Of a stretch of DNA of 64,000 bases, positions 17,168-28,572 are shown one piece after another. The notes beneath the pieces are model-generated. The model was given only the letters and a program-made list of their open reading frames with translations. It was not told where the DNA came from and searched no databases. The DNA comes from Neoroseomonas lacus (lineage in GTDB: Bacteria > Pseudomonadota > Alphaproteobacteria > Acetobacterales > Acetobacteraceae): assembly GCF_014644535.1 (NCBI RefSeq), contig NZ_BMKW01000005.1, positions 124,001-188,000 of the forward strand. The letters are read 5' to 3'. Within the stretch, counting starts at the first letter, position 1. Each line of letters begins with the position of its first letter. The translations under genes were made by a program, and so were the position numbers.

Positions 17168-18604
17168 ATGAGCGACAATCCCTTCGCCGAGCCCAATGAC
17201 AGCGACCGCACCGTGGTGCGGGGGCCAGGCGGCGCCACGCCGCCGCCCCGGCCACAGCAGCCGCAGCCCGGCTTCGGCGCATCCTCGGCGCCGGCTGAAG
17301 GCTTTGGTGGCCTGCCGACCGGTGGCGGCGCCCCGGCCGGGCGCGCCGAAACCGCGCCGCGTCTGGCCGGCGAGGCGGAAGCCCTGCCCAAGACCGGCAT
17401 CGGTCCGCTCGCGGCCGCCGCCCAGCCGCTGCTCGACCTGCTCGGGCGCCTCGCCAATGCCGGCATGACCGCGCCGCCGCCGGCCGACGAATTGCGCGAA
17501 CGCGCCCTGCGCGCTTTCCGCCAGTTCGAGGTCGACGCGCGCGACGCCGGCGTCAGCGCCGAGCAGGTGCGTGCCGCGCACTACATCCTGTGCGCCAGCC
17601 TTGATGACGTGGTGTTGTCCTACAATTGGGGTCAGAGCAGCGTCTGGTCGGTGCAGTCGCTGGTCGCGACCTTCCATCAGGAAGTGAAGTCGGGCGACCG
17701 CTTCTTCGACGTGCTTGCCGGCATGCAGAAGGACCCTGGGCGCTGGAAGGATGCACTGGAGCTCACCTATCTCTGCCTGTCGATGGGCTTCCAGGGGCGC
17801 TACCGGCTCTCGCCGCGCGGTGCCTCGGAACTCGACCAGATCCGTACCGGGCTGTACCAGCTGCTGGCGCAGGTGCGGCCACCCTGGGAACGCGAATTGT
17901 CGCCGCATTGGAAGGGTGTCGATGCGCCGCATCGCGGCCCGCGTCGCGGCATTCCCGCCTGGGTCGCCGCCTGCGTCGCGGTCTTCGCGCTCGGCATGGG
18001 CTATGCTTGGCTCGCCAATGCGATGAATGAGGGCTCGGACGGGCTGTACGAGCGCATGGCCGCGCTGCCACCGGGCACCCTGCCGGAGATCGAACGCTCC
18101 GCCCCACCGGTGCCGCCCGCGCCGCCGCCACCACCGCCGCGCAATGCACCGCCGCCGCCACCTGACTTCCTGATGACGTTGCGCGAATTCCTCAAGCCCG
18201 AGATCGACCAGGGCCTGTTGACGGTGTTCGGCGATGCGCGATCGGTGACCGTCCGCATCAAGGGGCGCGGCATGTTCGGTTCCGGCTCCGCCACCGTGGA
18301 ACAGCGCTTCCTGCCCATGCTGCAACGCGTGGGGCAGGGCCTGCGGACCGAACCGGGCCGCGTGCAGGTGATCGGCCATTCCGACAACCAGCCGATCCGC
18401 ACGGTGCGCTTCCCGTCCAACTTCCACCTTTCGGCCGCGCGGGCCGAGGCGGCGGCGGCGATCATCGCCGCCTCGGCCGGGGATGCCAGCCGCTTTACCA
18501 TCGAAGGCCGTGCCGACGCCGAGCCGATCGCCGACAATCGCACCGCCGATGGCCGAGAGGAGAACCGACGTATCGAGGTCGTGCTGCTCCGGGGAACGAA
18601 CTGA
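17168..18604 (+). CDS. tssL: T6SS membrane protein TssL (DotU/ImpK) with OmpA peptidoglycan-binding end
   Basis: 478 residues. The N-terminus MSDNPFAEP is followed by SDRTVVRGPGG, with T15 at the place where Agrobacterium TssL carries its PpkA-phosphorylated threonine. A disordered region is followed by the cytoplasmic DotU domain (about 75-245, including ALRAFRQFEVDARDAG and YILCASLDDVVLS), one transmembrane helix (about 261-281) and a periplasmic OmpA-C domain (about 380-478) with VIGHSDNQPI and NRRIEVVLL. TssL joins TssM in the membrane complex. The peptidoglycan anchor is built in, which may matter because no TssJ gene is present. tssM starts three bases after the stop. Confidence 0.95.
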   Translation: MSDNPFAEPNDSDRTVVRGPGGATPPPRPQQPQPGFGASSAPAEGFGGLPTGGGAPAGRAETAPRLAGEAEALPKTGIGPLAAAAQPLLDLLGRLANAGMTAPPPADELRERALRAFRQFEVDARDAGVSAEQVRAAHYILCASLDDVVLSYNWGQSSVWSVQSLVATFHQEVKSGDRFFDVLAGMQKDPGRWKDALELTYLCLSMGFQGRYRLSPRGASELDQIRTGLYQLLAQVRPPWERELSPHWKGVDAPHRGPRRGIPAWVAACVAVFALGMGYAWLANAMNEGSDGLYERMAALPPGTLPEIERSAPPVPPAPPPPPPRNAPPPPPDFLMTLREFLKPEIDQGLLTVFGDARSVTVRIKGRGMFGSGSATVEQRFLPMLQRVGQGLRTEPGRVQVIGHSDNQPIRTVRFPSNFHLSAARAEAAAAIIAASAGDASRFTIEGRADAEPIADNRTADGREENRRIEVVLLRGTN

Positions 18605-18606
18605 CC

Positions 18607-21600
18607 ATGGAGATCCTGAGCGTTTTCCAGCCCTTCCTGAAGGGGCGCGCGATCGCCGCAATTCTTGCGGTCATGATGCTGATGCCGATCGTCTATCTGT
18701 TCGGCCCGATGATCGAGATCGGCGGCTTCCGGCCGCTCGAGAGCGAAATCAATCGGATGATCGTCTGCGTGGTGCTCTTCGTCCTCACCCTGGTGGTCAT
18801 CTGGTTCGTCGAGCGTCGCAAGTCGCGCCGCGACATGCTGCTGGTGGCCGGCATCGCCGCGCCGGATCCCTCCGCCGACCGCGCCGCCGAGGAAGAAAGC
18901 GAGATGCGCGAGCGGCTGACCGCCGCGCTCGACCGGCTGAAATCAGCCTCCGGCAAGAAGGGCAGCTTTCTCTACGACCAGCCCTGGTACGTCATCATCG
19001 GCCCGCCCGGGTCGGGCAAGACGACCGCACTCGCCAATTCCGGGCTCGACTTCCCGCTCTCCGATGGCGGCAAGCTGCAAGGTGTGGGCGGCACGCGCTT
19101 CTGTGAATGGTGGCTCACCGACAATGCGGTGCTGATCGACACCGCCGGCCGCTACACGACGCAGGATTCCGACGCGGCGGCCGACAAGGCCGGCTGGGAA
19201 CGCTTCCTCGGCCTGCTCAAGAAGAACCGGCCGCGCCTGCCGTTGAATGGCGTGCTGGTGACCTTCGGCGTTGACATGATCTCCCGCCTCGGCCCGGCCG
19301 AGCGCGAGCAGCACGCGCGTACCGTGCGGCGGCGCATCAAGGAACTCGAGGAGAAGCTCGGCCAGCGCCTGCCGGTCTATTTCATGATTAGCAAGACCGA
19401 CCTGCTGGCTGGCTTCATGGAGTTCTTCGACGACCTCGACAAGACCGCGCGCGAGCAGGTCTGGGGCTTCACCTTCCCGGTGGACGGTGCCGGCGAAGCC
19501 GGCCACGCCGCGAAGTTCAACGACGAATTCCAGGCGCTGCTCGGCCGGCTGCAGGACCGTGTGCTCGAACGGCTGCAGAATGAGCGCGGCCCGCAGCAGC
19601 GCACCGCGCTTGAAGGCTTCCCGGCGCAGTTCGCCTCAATGGAAGGCCCGCTCGGCGCCTTCGTCGCGGCGGCCTTCGGCGGCACGCGGCTCGACCCCGC
19701 GCCGATGCTTCGCGGGGTGTATTTCACCTCCGGCACGCAGGAGGGCAGCCCGCTCGACCGGCTCGCCGGTGCGCTGTCGCGTTCATTCGGCTTCGATCCG
19801 CGCCGCCCGGCGGCGGTGATGCAGCAGAAGGGTCGCGCCTACTTCATCACGCGACTGCTCAAGGATGTGGTGTTCAACGAAGCTCGGCTCGCCTCGAACG
19901 ACCGCAAGGCTGACAAGCGCCGGCGCATCGTCGCCATCGCCGCCTGGTCGATCGCCGGCCTGGTGACGATCGGCGGCGGCCTGTACGGCTACACCGCCTG
20001 GAGCGCGGAACAGGCGCGCGGCCAGCGCCTCGCCGAGCGGATCGCCAAGGCCGAGCAGGCCACCACTGGCGTGCCGTTCGACCGCATCACCGAATCCGAA
20101 TTCCGCCGCATCCTGCCCTACCTGGACGCAGCGCGTGACCTGCCGCCGGCATCCCAGGGCAGCGGTGGCGGGCTGGGGCTGAGCCAGGAGGACAAGCTCT
20201 TCGCCGGTGCCAATGCGGCCTATCGCCGCGCGCTCAATCGGTCCTACCTGCCGCGACTGCTGGCGCGGATGGAACTGGTCATGCGCGGCGCCTTCCAGCG
20301 GCCCGACGAACTCTATGACGTGACGCGCGCCTATCTGATGCTTGGCCAGGAAGGCCCGCTCGATATCGAGGTGGTGAAGAACTGGTTCGCGCATGACTGG
20401 CAGCGCACCTTTCCTGGTGCGGTGAACCAGCCGCTGCGCGACGCGCTGATGGCGCATCTCGACGCGACGCTGGCCGGCAGCTTCCAGCGCTATCCGGTCG
20501 ATGGCGCGCTCGTCGACAATGCCCGGCGCGTCTTCTCGCGCCTGCCATTGGCGCAGCGTGTCTTTTCGCGCCTGCAGAGCACGGCGGCGGCAGCGGGGGC
20601 GACTATCCAGCCCTGGCGGCCGGCCGATGTGCTGGGCCAATCCGGCCAGCGCTATTTCGTGCGCGCCTCCGGCCAGCCGCTGACGGAGGGCATTCCCGGC
20701 CTCTACACCCTCGATGGGCTGTATCGCGCCATGCTGCCGGTGCTCGGCCAGTCGGTGCGGCAGGGCGTCGCGGAATACTGGGTGCTCGGGCCGGAGGGCG
20801 CCAATCTCGGCACCGACGACCCGGTGGCGCTGGAGCAGGCGGTGCTTCGGCTCTACGCCGAGGAATATGTGAAGCAATGGCAGGCGATGCTCGCGGACCT
20901 GAACCTAGTGCCGCTGCCGCCTGCCTTGGCCCAGCAGGCCGAGGCACTGAACATCCTCGGGGCGCCCAATTCCCCGATCAAGGATCTGCTGCGCGGCATC
21001 GCCCGCCAGGTGACGGTCGGCACGCCGCCGCAGGGCTGGACGCGGCCCGGAGCCCAGCCCCGCCCCGCGCCGGCCGCCGGCCAGCCGCCCCCGCCGGCCG
21101 AACCGACCGGCGCCGAGCCGGTCGCCGAACTCGTGGAACCTCGCTTCGAGGCGATCCGCACCGCCGCAGGCCAGCCGCTCGATGACATCCTGCGCATCGT
21201 CAACGAGCTGTTCGTGCAGGTGCAGCGCCTCGCCAGCACGCCGCCGGGCACGCTGCCGCCGCCCAGTGTCGGCCTCGACCCCGGCCAGCGCCTGCAGGCC
21301 GAGGCGGTGCGTCAGCCGCAGCCGCTGCAGCGTTGGCTGAATGGCATGGTCACCGCCTCCGCCGCGGCGCGGGGCGGCGGGGCCAAGGCGGCGCTCGCCG
21401 CCGCCGGCGCCCAGCAGATCGCGCCCTTCTGCACCGGCCTCAACCAGCGCTTTCCGTTCAACGTGAATGGCGAGGACCTGCCGGTGGATGACTTCATCCG
21501 CCTGTTCGGGCCGGGCGGGGTGTTCGACCAGTTCTTCACCCAGAACGTGCGGCAATACGCCGACACCACCAGCCTGCCCTGGCGGCCGGTGGCGACCGAT

Positions 21601-22080
21601 GGCCTGCCGCCGCCGATCAGCGCGGCCGACCTGATGCAGTTCCAGCGCGCCCGCGCGATCCGTGATGCCTTCTTCCCCGGCGTCGCCTCGATCGGCCTGC
21701 GCTTCGAATTGCTGCCGCGCGACATGGATGCCGCCGCGATCTCGGCGACGCTGGAGGCGGAGGGCGTGCGGACCGAGATCACCCGCACCGCCTCGTTCCG
21801 GCCCATCCCGATGTCCTGGCCGGCACGCGGCAACACCACGCTCACCTTCGATCCGCCGTCGCTCGCAGGCCCGCTCGCCTATGACGGTGCCTGGTCCGCG
21901 CTGCGCCTGGTGATGCGTCGGGGCAGCACGCTGACCACCACCCCCCAGCGCGAGAGGTTGCGGCTGCGGGTGACACAGGGTGACCGCGTCATCGACTTCG
22001 AACTGCGTGCGGGCAGCACGCAGCACCCCTTCGGCCTGCGTGAGCTGGCGGAGTTCAGATGCCCGACGCTCTCCCCCTGA
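18607..22080 (+). CDS. tssM: T6SS membrane protein TssM (IcmF/ImpL)
   Basis: 1157 residues, full length. Two N-terminal membrane helices (about 14-36 and 52-72), a cytoplasmic NTPase-like domain with Walker A GPPGSGKTT (about 132-140) and LIDTAGRY, then a third membrane helix near 441-463 and a large periplasmic part with the IcmF-related and C-terminal DUF1215-type regions. A proline-rich insertion (about 815-840) interrupts the periplasmic part. TssM is the trans-envelope channel with TssL and normally contacts the lipoprotein TssJ, which is not found here. The 3' end overlaps tagF by 22 bases. Confidence 0.96.
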   Translation: MEILSVFQPFLKGRAIAAILAVMMLMPIVYLFGPMIEIGGFRPLESEINRMIVCVVLFVLTLVVIWFVERRKSRRDMLLVAGIAAPDPSADRAAEEESEMRERLTAALDRLKSASGKKGSFLYDQPWYVIIGPPGSGKTTALANSGLDFPLSDGGKLQGVGGTRFCEWWLTDNAVLIDTAGRYTTQDSDAAADKAGWERFLGLLKKNRPRLPLNGVLVTFGVDMISRLGPAEREQHARTVRRRIKELEEKLGQRLPVYFMISKTDLLAGFMEFFDDLDKTAREQVWGFTFPVDGAGEAGHAAKFNDEFQALLGRLQDRVLERLQNERGPQQRTALEGFPAQFASMEGPLGAFVAAAFGGTRLDPAPMLRGVYFTSGTQEGSPLDRLAGALSRSFGFDPRRPAAVMQQKGRAYFITRLLKDVVFNEARLASNDRKADKRRRIVAIAAWSIAGLVTIGGGLYGYTAWSAEQARGQRLAERIAKAEQATTGVPFDRITESEFRRILPYLDAARDLPPASQGSGGGLGLSQEDKLFAGANAAYRRALNRSYLPRLLARMELVMRGAFQRPDELYDVTRAYLMLGQEGPLDIEVVKNWFAHDWQRTFPGAVNQPLRDALMAHLDATLAGSFQRYPVDGALVDNARRVFSRLPLAQRVFSRLQSTAAAAGATIQPWRPADVLGQSGQRYFVRASGQPLTEGIPGLYTLDGLYRAMLPVLGQSVRQGVAEYWVLGPEGANLGTDDPVALEQAVLRLYAEEYVKQWQAMLADLNLVPLPPALAQQAEALNILGAPNSPIKDLLRGIARQVTVGTPPQGWTRPGAQPRPAPAAGQPPPPAEPTGAEPVAELVEPRFEAIRTAAGQPLDDILRIVNELFVQVQRLASTPPGTLPPPSVGLDPGQRLQAEAVRQPQPLQRWLNGMVTASAAARGGGAKAALAAAGAQQIAPFCTGLNQRFPFNVNGEDLPVDDFIRLFGPGGVFDQFFTQNVRQYADTTSLPWRPVATDGLPPPISAADLMQFQRARAIRDAFFPGVASIGLRFELLPRDMDAAAISATLEAEGVRTEITRTASFRPIPMSWPARGNTTLTFDPPSLAGPLAYDGAWSALRLVMRRGSTLTTTPQRERLRLRVTQGDRVIDFELRAGSTQHPFGLRELAEFRCPTLSP

Positions 22081-23324
22081 CGGGCCTGTTCGGCAAGGTG
22101 CCGGCGCATGGCGATTTCGTGCGTCGTGGGCTGCCGACGAGCTTCGTCGCGCCGTGGGATGCCTGGCTGCAACAGGGCATGGAGGCAGCGCGCGACCGGC
22201 TGGGCCCGCGCTGGGCTGACGCATGGGACAGCGCGCCGCCCTGGCGTTTCGCGCTGCCGGCGGGCGCCTGCGGGCCCGATGCGGTGGTCGGCGTGATGCT
22301 GCCAAGCCAGGATATGGTCGGCCGGCGGTTTCCCATCACGCTTGCGGCGCTTGTTAAGCCGGAGGCACCGACACCGGCCCCGGCCTGGTTCGCGGCGCTG
22401 GAGGCCGCGGCATCGGCCGGGCGCGCCGGCCAGGTCGATGCTGACGCGCTGGCGGCTGCGATCCCGGAGCCCGGCGCTGATGTGCCCCAGGTGCATCGTG
22501 GTGCGGCGTCGCAGCAACCCTCGGATCCGTTGCCGCTGGAGGCGAGCGAGGCGGATCCGCTGGACATGTTTGGTCGTGAGCAGCCACTCGCTCCGGCCGA
22601 AGCGCCATCGGAGTTCCTCTCAGCGGTGGCAGGGGTACCAAGCCCGGTCAATGGATCACCGACCGACAGCATGATCGCGTCGCCGGATCCGCTCGGCATC
22701 TTCGCGGCGGCATCGCCGGATCAGGCACCCGCCACGCCTTCCGAAGACCAGGATCTTTTGGCGATCTTCGCCGATGCGGTGCCGCAAGGGTCCGCGCCGC
22801 CACCGGTGGAATTGCCGGGGGCAGACATGTGCGAGCCGACCGGCGAGTTGCCGCCGTACCTCAGCATGGCGACACCCGCGGCGCCGGACCCGGTCCCGTC
22901 GGATGGCACACTCGCCTTTCTGCTTAGTGAGAGCGCCGCACCCGGGGCGGAACCGTCGACCCTCGCCGCCGCGCCGGAGGACCGTGCCGCGCTGCTGTCG
23001 GGTGCCGCTGCTGGCGCACCGGATGACACCGCCGACCAGTCCGACCCGCTCGCGGCGCTGATCGCGGCGGGCGGGACGCCGCTCCGCGCCGCGGTGGCGA
23101 TGGACGATGCGTCGGTCTTCGCCCCGCAGATCCCGATGGATACCAACCCGATGCCGGTCTCGAGACCAACCTTCGAGGTGCTGCCGGCTGCCGAAGCCCC
23201 CGCAGCGCCACCCGGCGGCGGATGGTGGACCGGTGGCGGGGGGCGGTTGCCGCCGTCGGTCCGGCCCATGCCGGCATTGCTGCCGGCGTATGATTTCGCC
23301 AGCCTCCTGGAAGCCGACGCATGA
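22059..23324 (+). CDS. tagF: T6SS regulator TagF (ImpM) with long disordered tail
   Basis: 421 residues, twice the usual TagF length. The N-terminal 130 residues are the TagF/SciT domain: TGLFGKVPAHGDFVRRGLP, WLQQGMEAARDRLG, WRFALPAGACGPDAVVGVMLPS and GRRFPITLAA. The remainder is an acidic, low-complexity tail with spaced motifs DPLDMF, DPLGIF, DLLAIF and DPLAAL (about 165-335). In other systems TagF represses firing independently of the kinase, or binds Fha. The fused TagF-PppA form seen in Agrobacterium is here two adjacent genes with ATGA overlap. The tail motifs recall the DPF units of TagH. Confidence 0.9.
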   Translation: MPDALPLTGLFGKVPAHGDFVRRGLPTSFVAPWDAWLQQGMEAARDRLGPRWADAWDSAPPWRFALPAGACGPDAVVGVMLPSQDMVGRRFPITLAALVKPEAPTPAPAWFAALEAAASAGRAGQVDADALAAAIPEPGADVPQVHRGAASQQPSDPLPLEASEADPLDMFGREQPLAPAEAPSEFLSAVAGVPSPVNGSPTDSMIASPDPLGIFAAASPDQAPATPSEDQDLLAIFADAVPQGSAPPPVELPGADMCEPTGELPPYLSMATPAAPDPVPSDGTLAFLLSESAAPGAEPSTLAAAPEDRAALLSGAAAGAPDDTADQSDPLAALIAAGGTPLRAAVAMDDASVFAPQIPMDTNPMPVSRPTFEVLPAAEAPAAPPGGGWWTGGGGRLPPSVRPMPALLPAYDFASLLEADA

Positions 23325-24034
23325 CCTGGCGACTCGCCTCCCTGACCGCGACGCATCCCGGCGCGGTGCGCCCGCGCAATGAAGACGCCCTGATCGACCG
23401 GTCGGATATCGGCCTCTGGGTCGTGGCCGATGGCGCTGGTGGGCATGGCTCCGGCGACGTCGCCTCCAATGCCATCATCGCGGCGATGCAGGTGATCCCG
23501 CCGGGCCTTTCGGCGGCGGAATTGTTGGCGCAGGTCCGCCTGCGGCTGACCGCCGTGCATCAGGAATTGCAGGAGGAGGCGGCGCGGCGCGGGCCCGGGC
23601 GGATCCTGGCCTCGACCGTTGTCGTCATGCTGGCGCGCGGTGAGCACTTCGCCATGCTCTGGGCCGGCGATTCGCGGGCCTATCTGTTGCGGCAGGGCGC
23701 ACTGTCTCGCGTCACCAAGGACCACAGCCTGGTCCAGGAACTGGTGGACCAGGGCACGCTCAGCGAGGAGGAAGCGGAAAGCCATCCGCAGGCGAATGTC
23801 ATAACGCGCGCCATCGGCGCCCAGGGCGAACTGGAACTCGACAAGGTCTCGGGTCGCATCATCGAGGGCGACCGCTACCTGCTGTGCACCGACGGCCTGT
23901 TCAAGACGATGGCCGAGACCGAGATCGCCGCCATGCTCATGAGCGGCGCGGATGTCCGGGCTATCGTGACCGAGGCGGTGAGCCGCGGTGCGCGTGACAA
24001 TGTGAGCGCGATCGGCGTCGATTGCGTCGCCTGA
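23321..24034 (+). CDS. pppA: PP2C-type Ser/Thr phosphatase of the T6SS (PppA)
   Basis: 237 residues, overlapping the tagF stop (ATGA). PPM-family metal ligands are all present: RNEDA near residue 23, VVADGAGGHGSGD (about 37-49), AGDSRAYLLR (about 113), LLCTDGLF (about 187) and the terminal RDNVSAIGVD. It should remove phosphate from threonines placed by a PpkA-type kinase on TssL or Fha and so turn secretion off. It closes the forward block and is followed 16 bases later by a convergent hcp-like gene. No kinase gene accompanies it. Confidence 0.93.
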   Translation: MTWRLASLTATHPGAVRPRNEDALIDRSDIGLWVVADGAGGHGSGDVASNAIIAAMQVIPPGLSAAELLAQVRLRLTAVHQELQEEAARRGPGRILASTVVVMLARGEHFAMLWAGDSRAYLLRQGALSRVTKDHSLVQELVDQGTLSEEEAESHPQANVITRAIGAQGELELDKVSGRIIEGDRYLLCTDGLFKTMAETEIAAMLMSGADVRAIVTEAVSRGARDNVSAIGVDCVA

Positions 24035-24049
24035 ACTTGGCCGGCGGCG

Positions 24050-24532
24050 TCAGCCGCCCGTGTGTTGCGGGATTTGGTACATCACGATGTCCTGCGAGCC
24101 GGTCAGCGCGTTGCCGACGTTGCGCACGCCCATGGTGATCGTCCGGTAGTTGAATTCGATGCTCTCCATCGGATGCTCGCCCTGCGAGGCCTCGGTGACG
24201 CGAGCGATGCGCACGCCACCGAGTTCGACCGAGAAGTAGACGACCGGTGCGCCCTCTCCGGTGCGCAACCATTCGAATTTCACCACCGGATATTCGGTGG
24301 CGCCGACCATACCTAGCCAGACCAGGGCGGATTGCGCATCCGACTTCCGCCGCGCCGTTGCGCTGCGCAGTTGTGGCGTCCAGACCTTGGCCGTGGAGCG
24401 GTGCGAGCCTGCGGCATTGCTGCGCGCCACGCGCGTCCCGCCCCAGGTGAAGCCTGCCAACGTCAGCCAGCCCACATGCTCCTGCACAGTGCTTTCGCCG
24501 GTGATGCCCGGAAGATTCATCATCAGGGGCAT
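24050..24532 (-). CDS. Hcp-family protein, copy 3 (divergent)
   Basis: 160 residues. Hcp features are the opening MPLMMNLPGITGESTVQEHVGWLTLAGFTW, a central VVYFSVELGGVRIARV strand pair, and the C-terminal MESIEFNYRTITMGV, which matches the I-x-F-x-Y segment of Hcp tubes. Hcp hexamers stack into the inner T6SS tube. The central region is clearly different from the canonical Hcp at 25193, so this copy may form a special tube section or carry its own cargo. It is the last gene of the reverse clpV-hcp block, 25 bases after the second copy, and is convergent with pppA. Confidence 0.82.
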   Translation of the reverse strand: MPLMMNLPGITGESTVQEHVGWLTLAGFTWGGTRVARSNAAGSHRSTAKVWTPQLRSATARRKSDAQSALVWLGMVGATEYPVVKFEWLRTGEGAPVVYFSVELGGVRIARVTEASQGEHPMESIEFNYRTITMGVRNVGNALTGSQDIVMYQIPQHTGG

Positions 24533-24557
24533 GGCGCCACCTCCTCCGTTTGGCGGA

Positions 24558-25061
24558 TCAGGCCAGGTTTTCGATCATGGCCATGGCCTGGCCGGTGGCC
24601 TGGCCGCGCGCATCAAAGCCCCACGAAATGACGGTCAACCGCCCGTAGCGGATGGCGAACTTTTCGGTCGCGCGATCCTCGCCGCCACCGTCGATCGAGA
24701 AATCCACGATGCCGCAGCCTTCGAGCTCAATGCGCATATACTCCTGCGGCGCGTCGGTGCCGGTGCGCATGAACACGATCACGGCGTTCTTGTCGAAGGT
24801 GCCGAGCAGCGCCTCGCGGAACAGCCCGGTCGAGGAGGCATCGGTCATCTTGCTGACCTGCACGGGCGTCACGTCGCCGCCGCCCTCGGCCTGCATGGAA
24901 AATCGCTGGCCGTAATTCATGGCCGCGGCGAGGGAGCAACTGGTCAGCTGCATCCATCCGCCGCTGGCCGGCGTCTTCTTGACCTTGGCGGAAACCTCAG
25001 CCTCGCCACGGACGGAGCCGTAGCACATGTAGACTGAGCTGGCGGAACCGGAGCTGGACAT
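24558..25061 (-). CDS. Hcp-family protein, copy 2 (divergent)
   Basis: 167 residues from the ATG at 25059-25061; AGGAA lies six bases upstream on the minus strand. An in-frame ATG at 25095-25097 would add 12 residues but has no clear ribosome site. Hcp-like features are the SSVYMCYGSVRGEAE opening, VQVSKMTDASSTGLFREALLGT, the strand YMRIELEGCGIVDFSIDGGG and the C-terminal EKFAIRYGRLTVISWGFD. The sequence differs strongly from the other two copies. It lies between them in one operon behind clpV. Confidence 0.8.
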   Translation of the reverse strand: MSSSGSASSVYMCYGSVRGEAEVSAKVKKTPASGGWMQLTSCSLAAAMNYGQRFSMQAEGGGDVTPVQVSKMTDASSTGLFREALLGTFDKNAVIVFMRTGTDAPQEYMRIELEGCGIVDFSIDGGGEDRATEKFAIRYGRLTVISWGFDARGQATGQAMAMIENLA

Positions 25062-25192
25062 CGCGCGCGTTCCTGTCTTGGCGTCCTTCATGGTCATGCC
25101 GCCCGGATCGCTCCGGACGGCATGTCCAGTGTCTTGGTGCGGCCTTGGCCGAAGCCGCCGCCGTGGATGTCACGCCGCTGTGCGGCGCGGCA

Positions 25193-25675
25193 TCACTTCG
25201 TCATCGACGAGAGCTTCCAAGTCGTCGAGCTCGGGCTGCCGGTCAGGTCATCGCCGATCGGGTTGTACTTCACTTCGATCTCGCCGAAGTTCAGGTGCAG
25301 CGTCTCGCCCGGGCGGCTGTCGACACCGCTGCCGCCGGCCGCCTTGAAGGCCAGGCCCGACACGCCGGTGTTCTTCAGGTAGATGCCCATGAACTCCTGC
25401 GGATCGCCAGCGCCGGTGCGCACGAAGGAGAACTTCACGTCGTTGTTGAGCTTACCGAAGCAGGCCTGCTCGAACAGCTTGATGGTGGTGCCGTCGGTCG
25501 ACTTCTTCACCACGATCTCGCTCATGTTCACGACCGAACCTTCGCGGACCGAGTTCACGCCCGAGGTGATCCGGCGGCCGAGGCCGAACTCGAACGAGGT
25601 GACTTCGATGTACTTCTCGAAGCCCTTGATCTTGCTCTCGCCAGGAACGTCCTTGTACTGCATCAGAATCGGCAT
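25193..25675 (-). CDS. tssD: T6SS tube protein Hcp, canonical copy
   Basis: 160 residues. The opening MPILMQYKDVPGESKIKGFEKYIEVTSFEFG, the phrase VNMSEIVVKKSTDGTTIKLFEQACFG and the C-terminal LHLNFGEIEVKYNPI are classic Hcp1/TssD. It forms hexameric rings that make the tube inside the TssBC sheath and is itself secreted. It lies 72 bases downstream of the clpV stop on the same strand and is probably the most highly expressed gene of the three. AGGAAAAG just before its start is a good ribosome site. Confidence 0.95.
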   Translation of the reverse strand: MPILMQYKDVPGESKIKGFEKYIEVTSFEFGLGRRITSGVNSVREGSVVNMSEIVVKKSTDGTTIKLFEQACFGKLNNDVKFSFVRTGAGDPQEFMGIYLKNTGVSGLAFKAAGGSGVDSRPGETLHLNFGEIEVKYNPIGDDLTGSPSSTTWKLSSMTK

Positions 25676-25747
25676 CTGCGTTTTCCTTTTCCCAACCTGC
25701 CCCCGGAAGGCGACCCGATGTCGCCTCCTGATACGAAGAACCTTAGC

Positions 25748-28420
<2,673 letters not shown>

Positions 28421-28572
28421 GCCGGACGTGCCTCACTCTGAGCCGATTTTGCGGAGCTTCTTCGCTTCCGGGAACGAACCGTAAGAGGGCATGCTAAACG
28501 AGTCCAGCGTGCTAGCGTACCATCACGTGGCCTCGGAAGTTCGGTGTAAGAGGCATCACACGGGGGTTTCAA
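28421..28572. promoter_or_regulatory. Divergent clpV/tssA control region
   Basis: This 152-base gap must hold the start signals for the reverse clpV-hcp block and the forward tssA block. It is noticeably less GC-rich than the genes (CGTAAGAGGGCATGCTAAAC, CGTGCTAGCGTACC). I see no sigma-54 -24/-12 pair and cannot fix the -35/-10 elements with confidence. GGGGG ahead of the tssA ATG may serve as its ribosome site. Confidence 0.45.

Noticed and set aside
13576-17466. A 1296-residue open frame on the minus strand opposite tagH and tssK
   Set aside because: It is a shadow of GC-rich coding on the other strand: low-complexity Arg/Gly/Ala content, no recognisable domain, and it runs across two well-identified genes.
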